A stretch of 64,000 nucleotides of DNA from Sphingomonas aliaeris (GTDB lineage: Bacteria > Pseudomonadota > Alphaproteobacteria > Sphingomonadales > Sphingomonadaceae), in assembly GCF_016743815.1 (NCBI RefSeq), contig NZ_CP061035.1, forward strand, positions 3,469,001 to 3,533,000, given 5' to 3'. How positions within the stretch are numbered: position 1 is the stretch's first letter; every line of letters starts with the position of its first letter. The translations under genes were made by a program, and so were the position numbers. The notes below the pieces were generated by a model, which saw only the letters and a program-made list of their open reading frames with translations, had not been told where the DNA came from and searched no databases. Below are positions 21,005 through 29,556 of the stretch, piece after piece.

Positions 21005-21037
21005 GGGTCACACTGGGGTCACACTGGGGTCACACTA
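21005..21037. repeat. Three tandem 11-base repeats upstream of the sirtuin gene
   Basis: The unit GGGTCACACTG occurs three times head to tail, the last differing in its final base. A related AAGGTCACACGG occurs about 45 bases nearer to the sirtuin start (20961-20972). No reading frame covers them. Regular spacing close to one helical turn would suit cooperative binding by a regulator; slippage is the simple alternative. Confidence 0.6.
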
Positions 21038-21171
21038 TCGGGATCCGAAATTCGGCGAGCGGGCCGGGATGGTCAGCGATGCGAAAGAGCGGTGCTGGCC
21101 GTAGCGGATCGAAGGCGTGTAGGACAGGTGACCGGTCGGAAACGGCCGTTCTCCGCACCACCGGCCGCTGG

Positions 21172-22659
21172 TTACCCTGCCGCCACGTCCGCCCGAACCA
21201 GCGGCGCATGCCGATCGACCAGCACCGCGCTGGCTTCGTTCAGCCCGATCAGCTCCACCGTCATGCCGTGCCGCCGCATCTTCGTGACGACATCCTCCAG
21301 CGCGCCGACCGCGGTGACGTCCCACAGATGGGCGGCGGTCAGATCGATCCGGGCCGTTCGCGCCGTATCGCGCAGGTCGAAGCGATCGGCGAAGATATCA
21401 GCGCTGGCGAAGAATATCTGCCCTGAAACTAGATAGATGCGCGTATCCATCGCTGCGTCGTAGGTCACGTCGACGCGCATCAGCCGCGTGACCTTGAACG
21501 CGAAGAACACGCCGCTCAGCACCACGCCCACCGCGACCCCGGCGGACAGATCGTGCGTGAACACCGTCACCGCCACGGTCGCGAGCATCACGACGCCAGA
21601 CACCTTCGGATGCCGCGCGAGATCGGCGAGCGAGCTCCACGAAAAGGTGCTGATCGAGACCATGATCATGATCGCGACCAGCGCCGCCACCGGCACCTGC
21701 GCGATCCACGGGCGCAGCGGCACCATCACCAGCAGCAGGAATACGCCCGCGACAAGGGTGGAAAGCCGCCCGCGCCCGCCATAGCGTACGTTGCCGACCG
21801 TCTGGCCGATCATCCCGCACCCGGCGATCCCGCCGAACATGCCGGCCGCCACGTTGGCGAGGCCGAGCCCGGTGCATTCGCGCGCCTTCGAACTCGTGGT
21901 CTCGGTCAGATCGTCGACGACGCTGGCCGTCATCAGCGATTCCAGCAACCCGACCGCCGCCATCGCAAAGGCATAAGGCGCGACGATCCGCACCGTCTCC
22001 CACGCGAACGGCACGCCCGGAAGGCCGAGCGACGGCAGCGAATCCGGCAAGCGCCCGAGATCCGCCACGACATGGACCGGCATCGGGAAGGCGACGCTGA
22101 TCGCGGTCAGCACCACGATGCAGATCAGCGGCGACGGGATCGCGGTGGTGATCCGCGGCACCAGATAGATGATCGCCAGCCCGCCCGCGATCATCGCATA
22201 GGTATGCCACGTCACGTCCAGCATCTGCGGCACCTGCGCGGAGAAGATCAGGATCGCGAGCGCGTTGACGAAGCCCGTTCGCACCGAACGCGACACGAAC
22301 CGCAGCAGCACGTCGAGCTTGAGCAACCCGAACACGACCTGGAACAGCCCCGCCAGCACCGTGGCGGCGAGCAGGTATTGCAGCCCGTGCGCATGGACGA
22401 GCGCCGCCGCGACCAAGGCGACCGACCCCGCTGCGCCCGAGATCATCGCCGGGCGCCCGCCGGCAAAGGCGATGACGATCCCGATCACGAACGACGCGAA
22501 CAGCCCGACCTCCGGGTCGATCCCGGCGACGAACGAGAAGGCGATGACCTCGGGGATCAAGGCGAACGTGCCGACCATCCCGGCCAGTATGTCGCGTCGC
22601 GCGCCGCCTGCATCGACGAACCATTCGGCGCGGTATCGCGCGATGGGAGAGATATTCAT
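21172..22659 (-). CDS. SulP-family anion transporter with STAS domain
   Basis: A 495-residue inner-membrane secondary transporter of the SLC26/SulP family, which carries sulfate, bicarbonate or related anions. About 10-12 membrane segments run from residue 20 to about 375, including DILAGMVGTFALIPEVIAFS and the family stretch GGIAGCGMIGQTVGNVRYGG. The cytoplasmic STAS domain covers about 400-490. Start MNISPIARYR at 22659 is chosen over an extension to 22800, which lacks the usual N terminus; the ribosome binding site is weak (GAAGATC). Substrate cannot be assigned from sequence. Confidence 0.9.
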   Translation of the reverse strand: MNISPIARYRAEWFVDAGGARRDILAGMVGTFALIPEVIAFSFVAGIDPEVGLFASFVIGIVIAFAGGRPAMISGAAGSVALVAAALVHAHGLQYLLAATVLAGLFQVVFGLLKLDVLLRFVSRSVRTGFVNALAILIFSAQVPQMLDVTWHTYAMIAGGLAIIYLVPRITTAIPSPLICIVVLTAISVAFPMPVHVVADLGRLPDSLPSLGLPGVPFAWETVRIVAPYAFAMAAVGLLESLMTASVVDDLTETTSSKARECTGLGLANVAAGMFGGIAGCGMIGQTVGNVRYGGRGRLSTLVAGVFLLLVMVPLRPWIAQVPVAALVAIMIMVSISTFSWSSLADLARHPKVSGVVMLATVAVTVFTHDLSAGVAVGVVLSGVFFAFKVTRLMRVDVTYDAAMDTRIYLVSGQIFFASADIFADRFDLRDTARTARIDLTAAHLWDVTAVGALEDVVTKMRRHGMTVELIGLNEASAVLVDRHAPLVRADVAAG

Positions 22660-22924
22660 GATCTTCGGTCCGCAAATTGATCGCAGCGGCGCCGCCGTCG
22701 AACGAAGAATCATCGATCGGGTGCGGAATGTCTGTGCGAGGGATGCGTTGTCCGGCGGATCGGCGGCCGGAATAGCCACCCGGAATTGCACCGGGTCCAT
22801 GCGAATGCCCGCGCCCTAGCGCGGAATCCGGGAGCGCGCAAACGCCACATGCGTGCGAACAAAAACGTGCCGTCACGCGCCTAAGGGCTGTTCGCTTCCG
22901 TCCCCCTGTGGCAGCAGGACGCGC

Positions 22925-23653
22925 ATGACGAACATCGGCATCATCGGCAGCGCAGGGCGCATGGGTCAGGCTTTGGCAGCGGTCGTGCCCGATCTGGGCG
23001 GGACCTTGGTCGGCGGGATCGATGCGGGCGGCGATGCGGTCGTCCTGGCGCACGATGCCGACGTGCTGGTCGATTTCTCCGCCCCGTCCGCGCTGGAGGG
23101 TACGCTGGCCGCCGCGCGCGCGACGGGGACGCCGATCCTGATCGGCACGACCGGCCTGTCGCCGACGCACCACGCGCTGATCGACGCCGCCGCCGACGAC
23201 ATCGCCGTGCTGCAGACCGGCAACGTCTCGCTGGGCGTCACCCTGCTCGCGAAACTGGTGCGCGAGGCGGCGGAACGGCTTGGCCCCGACTGGGACATCG
23301 AGATCGTAGAGATGCATCATCGCCACAAGGTGGATGCGCCGTCGGGCACCGCTTTGCTGCTGGGCGAGGCGGCGGCGGCCGGGCGCGGCACGACGCTGTC
23401 CGAGACCCGCGTCGCCGACCGCGCCGGGCTGACCGGTGCGCGCAGCGAGGGCACGATCGGCTTCGCGTCCCTGCGCGGCGGATCGGTCGCGGGGGATCAT
23501 CAGGTGATCTTTGCCGGCACGGGCGAACGGATCGAGATCGGCCACCGCGCGGAAGATCGGGCGATCTTCGCGAAAGGCGCGATCACCGCCGCCATCTGGC
23601 TCTCCGGCCAGCCCGCCGGACGCTATACGATGGGGCAGGTGCTCGGGCTGTGA
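22925..23653 (+). CDS. dapB: 4-hydroxy-tetrahydrodipicolinate reductase
   Basis: A 242-residue enzyme of the diaminopimelate/lysine pathway, needed for peptidoglycan. The N-terminal nucleotide-binding motif is IGIIGSAGRMGQAL. The substrate-binding signature is IEIVEMHHRHKVDAPSGTAL (about 127-146). The start at 22925 (MTNIGIIG) excludes 24 residues of non-conserved upstream frame. nth follows after 24 bases and is probably co-transcribed. Confidence 0.95.
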   Translation: MTNIGIIGSAGRMGQALAAVVPDLGGTLVGGIDAGGDAVVLAHDADVLVDFSAPSALEGTLAAARATGTPILIGTTGLSPTHHALIDAAADDIAVLQTGNVSLGVTLLAKLVREAAERLGPDWDIEIVEMHHRHKVDAPSGTALLLGEAAAAGRGTTLSETRVADRAGLTGARSEGTIGFASLRGGSVAGDHQVIFAGTGERIEIGHRAEDRAIFAKGAITAAIWLSGQPAGRYTMGQVLGL

Positions 23654-23677
23654 TGCCACGGGAATGAATAAGCGGCC

Positions 23678-24358
23678 ATGAAGCGCGCGGACGTCTTCGA
23701 ATTCTATCGGCGGCTGGCGGAACACGATCCGCATCCGGTGACCGAACTGGAATACGGCAATCCGTTCCAGCTCGTCGTGGCAGTCGCCTTGTCCGCGCAA
23801 TCGACCGATATCGGCGTCAACAAGGCGACCCGCGCTCTGTTCGCGGAGGTCGACACGCCGGAAAAGATGCTCGCGCTCGGCGAGGACGGGCTGAAGGCGC
23901 ATATCAAGACGATCGGCCTGTTCAACACCAAGGCGAAGAACGTCATTGCGCTGTCGCGGATGCTGGTGGACGAACATGGCGGCGTCGTACCGTCGGATCG
24001 CGACGCGCTGGAACGCCTGCCCGGTGTCGGGCGCAAGACCGCCAACGTGGTGATGAACGTCGCCTTCGGCGCGGAGACGTTCGCGGTCGACACGCACATC
24101 TTCCGCGTCGGCAATCGCACCGGTCTCGCCCGCGGCAAGACGCCGCTCGCGGTCGAACTGAAGCTCGACACGGCGACGCCGCAACCGTTCCGGCTGCACG
24201 CGCATCACTGGCTGATCCTGCACGGGCGCTATGTCTGCAAGGCGAGGCGGCCGGAATGCTGGCGATGCATCGTCCGCGATCTTTGCGCGTTCAAGCCCAA
24301 GACGCCCGCGCCGGTCGTGCCGGGCGCGCGGAAGGATGAGGAGGGAGACGATGCTTAG
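23678..24358 (+). CDS. nth: Endonuclease III
   Basis: A 226-residue base-excision repair glycosylase/lyase that removes oxidised pyrimidines. The helix-hairpin-helix is LPGVGRKTANVV with the catalytic Lys120, and the catalytic Asp is in VDTHIFRV (Asp138). The C-terminal [4Fe-4S] cluster ligands are C187, C194, C197 and C203 in the expected C-x6-C-x2-C-x5-C spacing. Everything needed for activity is present. Its last 8 bases overlap the next gene's start. Confidence 0.96.
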   Translation: MKRADVFEFYRRLAEHDPHPVTELEYGNPFQLVVAVALSAQSTDIGVNKATRALFAEVDTPEKMLALGEDGLKAHIKTIGLFNTKAKNVIALSRMLVDEHGGVVPSDRDALERLPGVGRKTANVVMNVAFGAETFAVDTHIFRVGNRTGLARGKTPLAVELKLDTATPQPFRLHAHHWLILHGRYVCKARRPECWRCIVRDLCAFKPKTPAPVVPGARKDEEGDDA

Positions 24359-24731
24359 AACCGGACTGGCGATCGCCGCGATCGCGCTCACCGCGCCCGG
24401 CATGGCGCGCGACCGCAACAAGGTTCCCGAGGCGGTGCCGGCCGGCAAGGCGGAAAGCTGCATCTCGATCTCCCGCATCCGCGCGTCGCACGTGCGCAGC
24501 GACAGCGTGATCGATTTCGAGACGAACGGCGGCAAGACCTATCGCAACACCCTGCCCAACTCCTGCCCCGGTTTGGGCTTCCGCGAATCGTTCGCCTATC
24601 AGACGTCGCTCAGCCAGCTCTGTTCGACCGACATCATCACCGTGCTGGAAAGCCCGCCGGTCATGCGCGGCGCCAGTTGCGGGCTCGGCCAGTTCCAGCC
24701 CGTGACGCTGGCGAAGAAAGCCCGGCGTTAA
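24351..24731 (+). CDS. Small exported protein, DUF6491-like
   Basis: A 126-residue protein with a short signal peptide ([19 protein letters not shown]) and a compact domain with four Cys ([30 protein letters not shown]), which may form two disulfides in the periplasm. The pattern resembles the DUF6491 family found in sphingomonads; function unknown. The start at 24351 has an excellent GGAGGGAG site and overlaps the nth stop by 8 bases, so translation may be coupled. Confidence 0.75.
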   Translation: MLRTGLAIAAIALTAPGMARDRNKVPEAVPAGKAESCISISRIRASHVRSDSVIDFETNGGKTYRNTLPNSCPGLGFRESFAYQTSLSQLCSTDIITVLESPPVMRGASCGLGQFQPVTLAKKARR

Positions 24732-24778
24732 TTGGCTGGCGCCCCGCCGACGCCTTTGCTAGGCACATCCGCGCGCCG

Positions 24779-24855
<77 letters not shown>

Positions 24856-25021
24856 TCCCTGCGCGGGCGCCGGGACAAGCCTGGGTTGGGCTTTCGCCAC
24901 GTCAGTTCTCCATATGGCGGGAAGGTACTGAGGCCCTCTCCCGACATTCATCCCGCCACGGGAATGGCACAGCCCGCTAGTTCCAGGAAGGAGACTGCGC
25001 GCCTGGCGATACCGACGTGGG

Positions 25022-25570
25022 TCAGTACACGGGGGCGAGGAGCTTCGAGGTTTTGCTCTCGGGATCGCCATCAGGCAGCCGGACGGCCTTGATCGGGTGG
25101 GCGTCGTCGAGGGGGAACGGGAACACGTCGCTCGCTGGAGTTTAGCGTGGTGTTGTCCTTGGTGATCTCGACATTCGGATCGTGCATCATCGTGAACCAG
25201 TCGAGCAGGCCAGGCACTTTTCAGCGCGTGTCGCCGGTGCCGTTGCCGGCGATCTTCATGACCGCCGCGACGAGCTCATGATCCCGGACCCGGCCGTAAT
25301 CGGGACGCGTCACTGCGCCCAGCCCGGTACGCCCGTCCTCGGTTTCGAGCGTTTTCATCAGCTCGGCACGGGGGTTGAGCAGCCCGTGCTGGAGGTTGAT
25401 ACCGGCAAGCGGCGCGGGCAGCTCTCGCAGATAGCCGAGGGCGCTGCGACCAAGCTCCAAAACTGGCCAACGACCAATGGGTCGGCGCGATCGGCTCGTC
25501 ATGGCCGGGTGCGATCAGGGCGAGGCGTTCGACATTGTCGCGGCTCCGATAAACCCTGACCTCGCGTCTC
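25022..25570 (-). pseudogene. Decayed coding remnant of unknown family
   Basis: Between tRNA-Arg and the HlyD gene (24856-25820) no intact gene is visible. Minus-strand protein-like stretches continue from frame to frame: RSRDNVERLALIAPGHDEPI, then LGRSALGYLRELPAPLAG with AVTRPDYGRVRDHELVAAVM, then KVPGLLDWFTMMHDPNVEIT after an in-frame stop, and finally DVFPFPLDDAHPIKAVRLPD running to a stop at 25022. Together they read as one protein of about 180 residues broken by at least two frameshifts and a stop. I do not recognise the family. The decay suggests remains of an integrated element next to the tRNA. Confidence 0.5.
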
Positions 25571-25820
25571 GACGGTGCGGGTCGGCGTCGCGAGCGAAGC
25601 TTGCGATCGCGATGTTGCCGCTCGGACGGCGTGCGCGGGCGCTTCGCCAGGCTCAGGACTGGCGTGGCGCGCCCGTGACGAACTTGTCCTATGCGGCTTC
25701 CTTCCATTCCGACGAAAGGATTGCACCATCAAGCCGTGGGATCGAACACCTCATGCAGCATCGATATCGGTCCGGGGCTCTCTCCTCTGATCAGCTGCCG
25801 CAAGCCGCGCGCCAACCGAT

Positions 25821-27188
25821 TTATCGCTCGGACATCGAATAGGTCATGGTGTCGCGCAGCGGTTCGATCATATATTCCAGTGCGGTCCGGCGGCGCAGCT
25901 TTACGGTGATTTGAACGGGGACGCCGGGGCGGATGCCCGTGTTGGCCCCGCGGACGGAGCGAAGACGCGCGATCTGGTCGTCGGGAACGACGATGTCCGC
26001 GGTAAAGTGATAAAGCCCCGTGCGTTGGTTCTGGACGCTGTCGGCCGAAACCGATCGAACCCTGCCCATCAGGATCGGCAGGGCACGGTCGTGCAGGGAG
26101 AGGAATTTGACTTCCGCTTCGACCCCGGACTGGACACCGTCAATGTCTTCGGGCGCGAACGTTGCCCGGATCTCCAGCGAGGCGACATCGGGAACGATGT
26201 CGAGGACGGTTTCCCCGGGCGCGACGACACCACCGACGGAATGCGCCCGGAGGTCGACGACACGCCCGGTGACCGGCGCGCGGATCACGACGCGCTCCAC
26301 CTGCTCTTTGGCGGCGATCCACTTCGGCAGCGCGTCATTAAGCTGGAACTGGGTATCGCGCAGCAGCTTCGCGCTTTCGTTGGTCGATTGTCGGGCAAGC
26401 TGGGTTTTTTGTTCTCCCGTGCCGGCGATCTGTTCGCGCAGGGCGGCGGCGCGGGCGGCGTAGTCGGCAGCATTGCCGTCCAGTTCGGCCAGGCTGCGTT
26501 CCAGCGCCCGCACCGTGTTCCGCGAGACGTCGCCGCGTTCGGCGAGGCGGCTGGTGCTTTCCAGCTGCGCCTGAAGCGACCGGCGCTGCTGCGCGATCGA
26601 TATCGCCTGCGCCTCGAAGCCCTGGATCTGGCGACCATATTGGTCCTGCTGTTCGCTGAAGACGCTGCGCCCCGACGTCAGCACGCTCCGCCGAGCGGTG
26701 GCCTGCGCCAGTTGGATTTGCTTGGCGGCCTCGATCAACGGCCGGTCCTGATCGCTGGCCTTGGCGAAGGCCGAGGGCCAGCGGATCGGGCCACCCGTCA
26801 CTTCCGCTTCCAGCCGCGCACGCTGCGCCTGTAGATCGATGACCGCTGCGGCGAGAGCACGTTCGGTCGCCATCACCTCGGATTCGGACAGTCGGACCAG
26901 AATCTGCCCGGCTCGGACATGATCCCCTTCTTTCACGAGGAGCTGTTCGATGTTTCCCCCGTACCGGTGCTGGATGACCTGGCGATTGCCCGCCACGATG
27001 ACGCGTCCTTCGCCGTGCGCGGCCGCGTCGAGCCGCGTCAGCGCGGCCCAGCCGAGGAAGCCGACGAAGAACAGCGCGGCGACGATACCTCCGATCAGGA
27101 TGGCACGGCGCGGCGAGTCGTCGAGCGCGGCCGGATCGGCGACCCGCGAGCCGGATGCGACGGTGGTGGACATGGTGTGGACGCTCAT
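25821..27188 (-). CDS. Type I secretion membrane fusion protein (HlyD family)
   Basis: A 455-residue periplasmic adaptor linking the inner-membrane ABC exporter to TolC. Short cytoplasmic N terminus, one membrane segment (about 29-50), first lipoyl half with GRVIVAGNRQVIQHRYGGNI (about 61-80), a long alpha-helical hairpin (about 105-300), second lipoyl half VVIRAPVTGRVVDLRAHSVG, and the conserved C terminus with PGVPVQITVKLRRRTALEYM near the end. This fits the PrtE/HlyD adaptors. The ATG overlaps the ABC gene's stop (ATGA), giving tight coupling. It is the last gene of the secretion locus. Confidence 0.94.
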   Translation of the reverse strand: MSVHTMSTTVASGSRVADPAALDDSPRRAILIGGIVAALFFVGFLGWAALTRLDAAAHGEGRVIVAGNRQVIQHRYGGNIEQLLVKEGDHVRAGQILVRLSESEVMATERALAAAVIDLQAQRARLEAEVTGGPIRWPSAFAKASDQDRPLIEAAKQIQLAQATARRSVLTSGRSVFSEQQDQYGRQIQGFEAQAISIAQQRRSLQAQLESTSRLAERGDVSRNTVRALERSLAELDGNAADYAARAAALREQIAGTGEQKTQLARQSTNESAKLLRDTQFQLNDALPKWIAAKEQVERVVIRAPVTGRVVDLRAHSVGGVVAPGETVLDIVPDVASLEIRATFAPEDIDGVQSGVEAEVKFLSLHDRALPILMGRVRSVSADSVQNQRTGLYHFTADIVVPDDQIARLRSVRGANTGIRPGVPVQITVKLRRRTALEYMIEPLRDTMTYSMSER

Positions 27189-28942
27189 GCCGCTGGTGCC
27201 GCGGTCGGCGCTGCTTCCGCTTTCACGATCTGGCCGGAATCGTTCGGACCGGATTGCGCGCGCATCGCGTCCTCCCGGCTCTTGAAGAACTGCACCTCTC
27301 CGTCGCGCAGCAGCAGGATGCGGTCGGCCGCGTGCAACAGCCCGGTGCGATGGGTTGAGACGATGACGGTGATGCCCGCCGCGCGCGCCTGCTTCAGCAA
27401 TTCGGTCAACATCGCCTCGCCGCTTATGTCGAGATGGGCGTTGGGCTCGTCGAGCAACAGCACGCGCGGCCGGCCGAACACCGCCCGGGCCAGCGCGACC
27501 AACTGCCGCTGTCCCGCCGAAAGGCCACCGCCCTCGCGAACCGTCAGCATCGTGTCGTAGCCCTGCGCGAAACGCAGGATCACTTCGTGTGCGCCTGCCC
27601 GTCGCGCCGCCTCGATAACCTGCGCATCCAACGCCGCGGTGTCATCACCGGTCGTGGTCTGGAGGCGAGCGATATTGGCGCGCACGGTGGCGGGAAACAG
27701 GGTCGGCGTCTGCGGCAGGTACCCCATATGGCGACCGAGCGCCTCGCGATCCCAGTCGGCGAGACTTGCGCCATCGAGGCGGACCTCCCCCTCATCCGGG
27801 TCGATCGCGCCGGAAAGGACGCGCAGCAGCGTCGACTTGCCCGCGCCGCTTGGCCCGACCAGCGCGACGACCTCGCCCGGCGCGACCGTGAAGCCGATAT
27901 TCTTCAGGATCGGACGATGCCCGCCGGGCACCCGTACGGTGACCCCGCTCACCTCGATCTTCCCCTCCGGATCGGGCAGCGCCGTTCGCGATACCGGCGC
28001 GGTATTCCGCGTGAGGAAGGCGGACAGGCCCTGATAGGCGACCCGCGCGCTGCTCACGTTCTTCCACGCCCCCAGGATCTGCTCGACCGGCTGAAGCGCG
28101 CGACCGATCAACAGCGATGCGGCGAAGATCGCGCCGGCGGAAATGCTCTGCTGGATCGCCAGCCAGGCGCCGAGCGCCAGCGCCAGCGACTGAAACAGCA
28201 TGCGGAGAAACTTCGTCGCGGCGAGAAAGCCACCCGATGTGGCCGCGACGACGCCCTGTTGCGCAACGATCGACGCGCGTTCCCCCAGATGACGGTGGAC
28301 CAGCGCACCGCGCATGCCCAGCACGCGCGCGACCTCGGAGGCAGCTACCGAATAATCCTGCGAACGGGAGAGCGCACCTTCGCCTGCCCCCGCCGCGGCG
28401 AGATCGTTGCGGGTCGCGCGCTCGCCGGCGATGGCGACGATCGTCAGCACCACCATCGCCGCGATCGCCATCGCGCCGATCCAGGCATGCAGCATGAAGC
28501 AGACCAGGATATAGATCGGGGTCCAGGGCGCATCGAACAGCGCCACGATCGCGGGCCCGGTCAATGTGCCGCGGATTGCGTTGAACTGGCGCAGCGCCGT
28601 CGTCCGCTCGACCGTCGTCACGCGGCCCGCCCCGAGTACGAGGTCGAGGATCGCCGGGGCCGCCAGCTTCTCCAGGCGCACGCTGGCACGCAGCAGGAGG
28701 CGCATGCGAACCAGATCGAGCACCGCGAACACGCCCAGTGCCGCGATCAGGATGAGGATCAGTACGACCAGCGTCGCGCCCCCACGCGTCGGGACTACCC
28801 GGTCATAGACCTGGAGCATGAACAGCGATGGTGCCAGGTACAGAAGGTTGACCAGCCCGCTGAACAGCGCCGCCGCCCAGAAATGGCGTCGCGCGGAACG
28901 CAGCGCCTCCGTCAGGCAATTGGGTGCAGTAAGATCGGGCAT
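27185..28942 (-). CDS. Type I secretion ABC exporter (PrtD type)
   Basis: A 585-residue fused membrane/ATPase protein that drives export of an RTX protein from cytoplasm to outside. The membrane domain (about 20-300) starts with [23 protein letters not shown], typical of PrtD. The ATPase domain has Walker A GPSGAGKS (about 363-370), the Q-loop in [11 protein letters not shown], the signature GGLSAGQRQ (Ala instead of the second Gly of LSGGQ), Walker [14 protein letters not shown] and the H-loop STHRTG. No N-terminal peptidase (C39) domain is present, as expected for PrtD exporters. A GTG directly upstream (28945) is a possible start. Confidence 0.94.
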   Translation of the reverse strand: MPDLTAPNCLTEALRSARRHFWAAALFSGLVNLLYLAPSLFMLQVYDRVVPTRGGATLVVLILILIAALGVFAVLDLVRMRLLLRASVRLEKLAAPAILDLVLGAGRVTTVERTTALRQFNAIRGTLTGPAIVALFDAPWTPIYILVCFMLHAWIGAMAIAAMVVLTIVAIAGERATRNDLAAAGAGEGALSRSQDYSVAASEVARVLGMRGALVHRHLGERASIVAQQGVVAATSGGFLAATKFLRMLFQSLALALGAWLAIQQSISAGAIFAASLLIGRALQPVEQILGAWKNVSSARVAYQGLSAFLTRNTAPVSRTALPDPEGKIEVSGVTVRVPGGHRPILKNIGFTVAPGEVVALVGPSGAGKSTLLRVLSGAIDPDEGEVRLDGASLADWDREALGRHMGYLPQTPTLFPATVRANIARLQTTTGDDTAALDAQVIEAARRAGAHEVILRFAQGYDTMLTVREGGGLSAGQRQLVALARAVFGRPRVLLLDEPNAHLDISGEAMLTELLKQARAAGITVIVSTHRTGLLHAADRILLLRDGEVQFFKSREDAMRAQSGPNDSGQIVKAEAAPTAAPAA

Positions 28943-28961
28943 CACGCTGTCCTGGTGCCGA

Positions 28962-28995
28962 AGACGCTCCGAACCCCTTCGGGTTCGGAGCGTCT
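28962..28995. terminator. Perfect 15-base-pair hairpin between PEP-CTERM and ABC exporter genes
   Basis: AGACGCTCCGAACCC pairs perfectly with GGGTTCGGAGCGTCT around a four-base loop. It is 32 bases after the stop of the PEP-CTERM gene and 20 bases before the ABC exporter. There is no T-run on either strand, so it is not a standard intrinsic terminator. It more likely lowers downstream expression or protects the upstream mRNA end. Confidence 0.6.
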
Positions 28996-29027
28996 CGGGA
29001 TATTGTCTACGCTGAAGCGCTAACGGA

Positions 29028-29555
29028 TCAGGCGACCGCCACGGAGACAGAGACGACCGGCTTGCGACGGCGCATCGTAAAGCCGATTCCCCCCATGCCG
29101 GCGATCATCATCGCCCAGGAAGCGGGCTCCGGAACCGCCGAGGCGGTGATCTCGGAAATGTCGAGCAGCGCGGGAGCACCGTCGATGTCCGCGGTCAGCG
29201 TGTATTGGCCGAGCGTGAAGCTGGGCATGGAAGTCATGCCGGTGAACAGCTGCGACCCGAAGAAGCCGAGGAAATCGCCACCCGACAGTTCGAGCGTCAG
29301 GCCGCCGTTTCCGGCGAGCGTGCTGAACTGGATCGAGCTGGCGACGTCCGCCATGCCGCCGAAGGTGCCGCCGATGTTTGTGACGAGGAAATAATCGCTG
29401 CCGCTGTCGACCGGCGGGGCGAGCAGATCGGAATCGATGGTGAAGCTTGCGTCGAATGCACCCGACAAGTCGAAGCGATAGGTCGCCGCGTCTGCCGATG
29501 TGGAAACCAGTGCCAGCGGGGCGGCCAGCAGCATTGCCTTGATGGTCTTCGTCAT
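29028..29555 (-). CDS. PEPxxWA-CTERM surface protein inside the type I secretion locus
   Basis: A 175-residue exported protein with a Sec signal peptide (about 1-23, ending ADA), a beta-rich, Gly/Ser/Thr-rich body, and a C-terminal sorting signal: VPEPASWAMMIAGMGG (about 141-156), the rest of a membrane helix, then RRRK. This is the PEP-CTERM motif, read by an exosortase, with an unusual 10-residue hydrophobic tail (PVVSVSVAVA). Its ATG lies one base after the TolC stop, so it is translationally coupled. No exosortase gene is in the window. The body resembles no enzyme I know. A role in anchoring or controlling the co-encoded protease is inference. Confidence 0.85.
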   Translation of the reverse strand: MTKTIKAMLLAAPLALVSTSADAATYRFDLSGAFDASFTIDSDLLAPPVDSGSDYFLVTNIGGTFGGMADVASSIQFSTLAGNGGLTLELSGGDFLGFFGSQLFTGMTSMPSFTLGQYTLTADIDGAPALLDISEITASAVPEPASWAMMIAGMGGIGFTMRRRKPVVSVSVAVA

Positions 29556-29556
29556 G

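Noticed and set aside
21005..21037. Possible CRISPR array
   Set aside because: The 11-base units are directly adjacent with no spacers, and no cas gene is present anywhere in the window.
21398..24535. A minus-strand open frame of 1045 codons across sulP, dapB and nth
   Set aside because: It runs antisense to dapB and nth and in a different frame from sulP. Its composition is Arg/Asp/Ala-rich with no domain, as expected of stop-poor shadow frames in high-G+C DNA.
28962..28995. Hairpin as an ordinary intrinsic terminator ending the secretion transcript
   Set aside because: There is no T-run on either strand, and the genes beyond it belong to the same secretion system.
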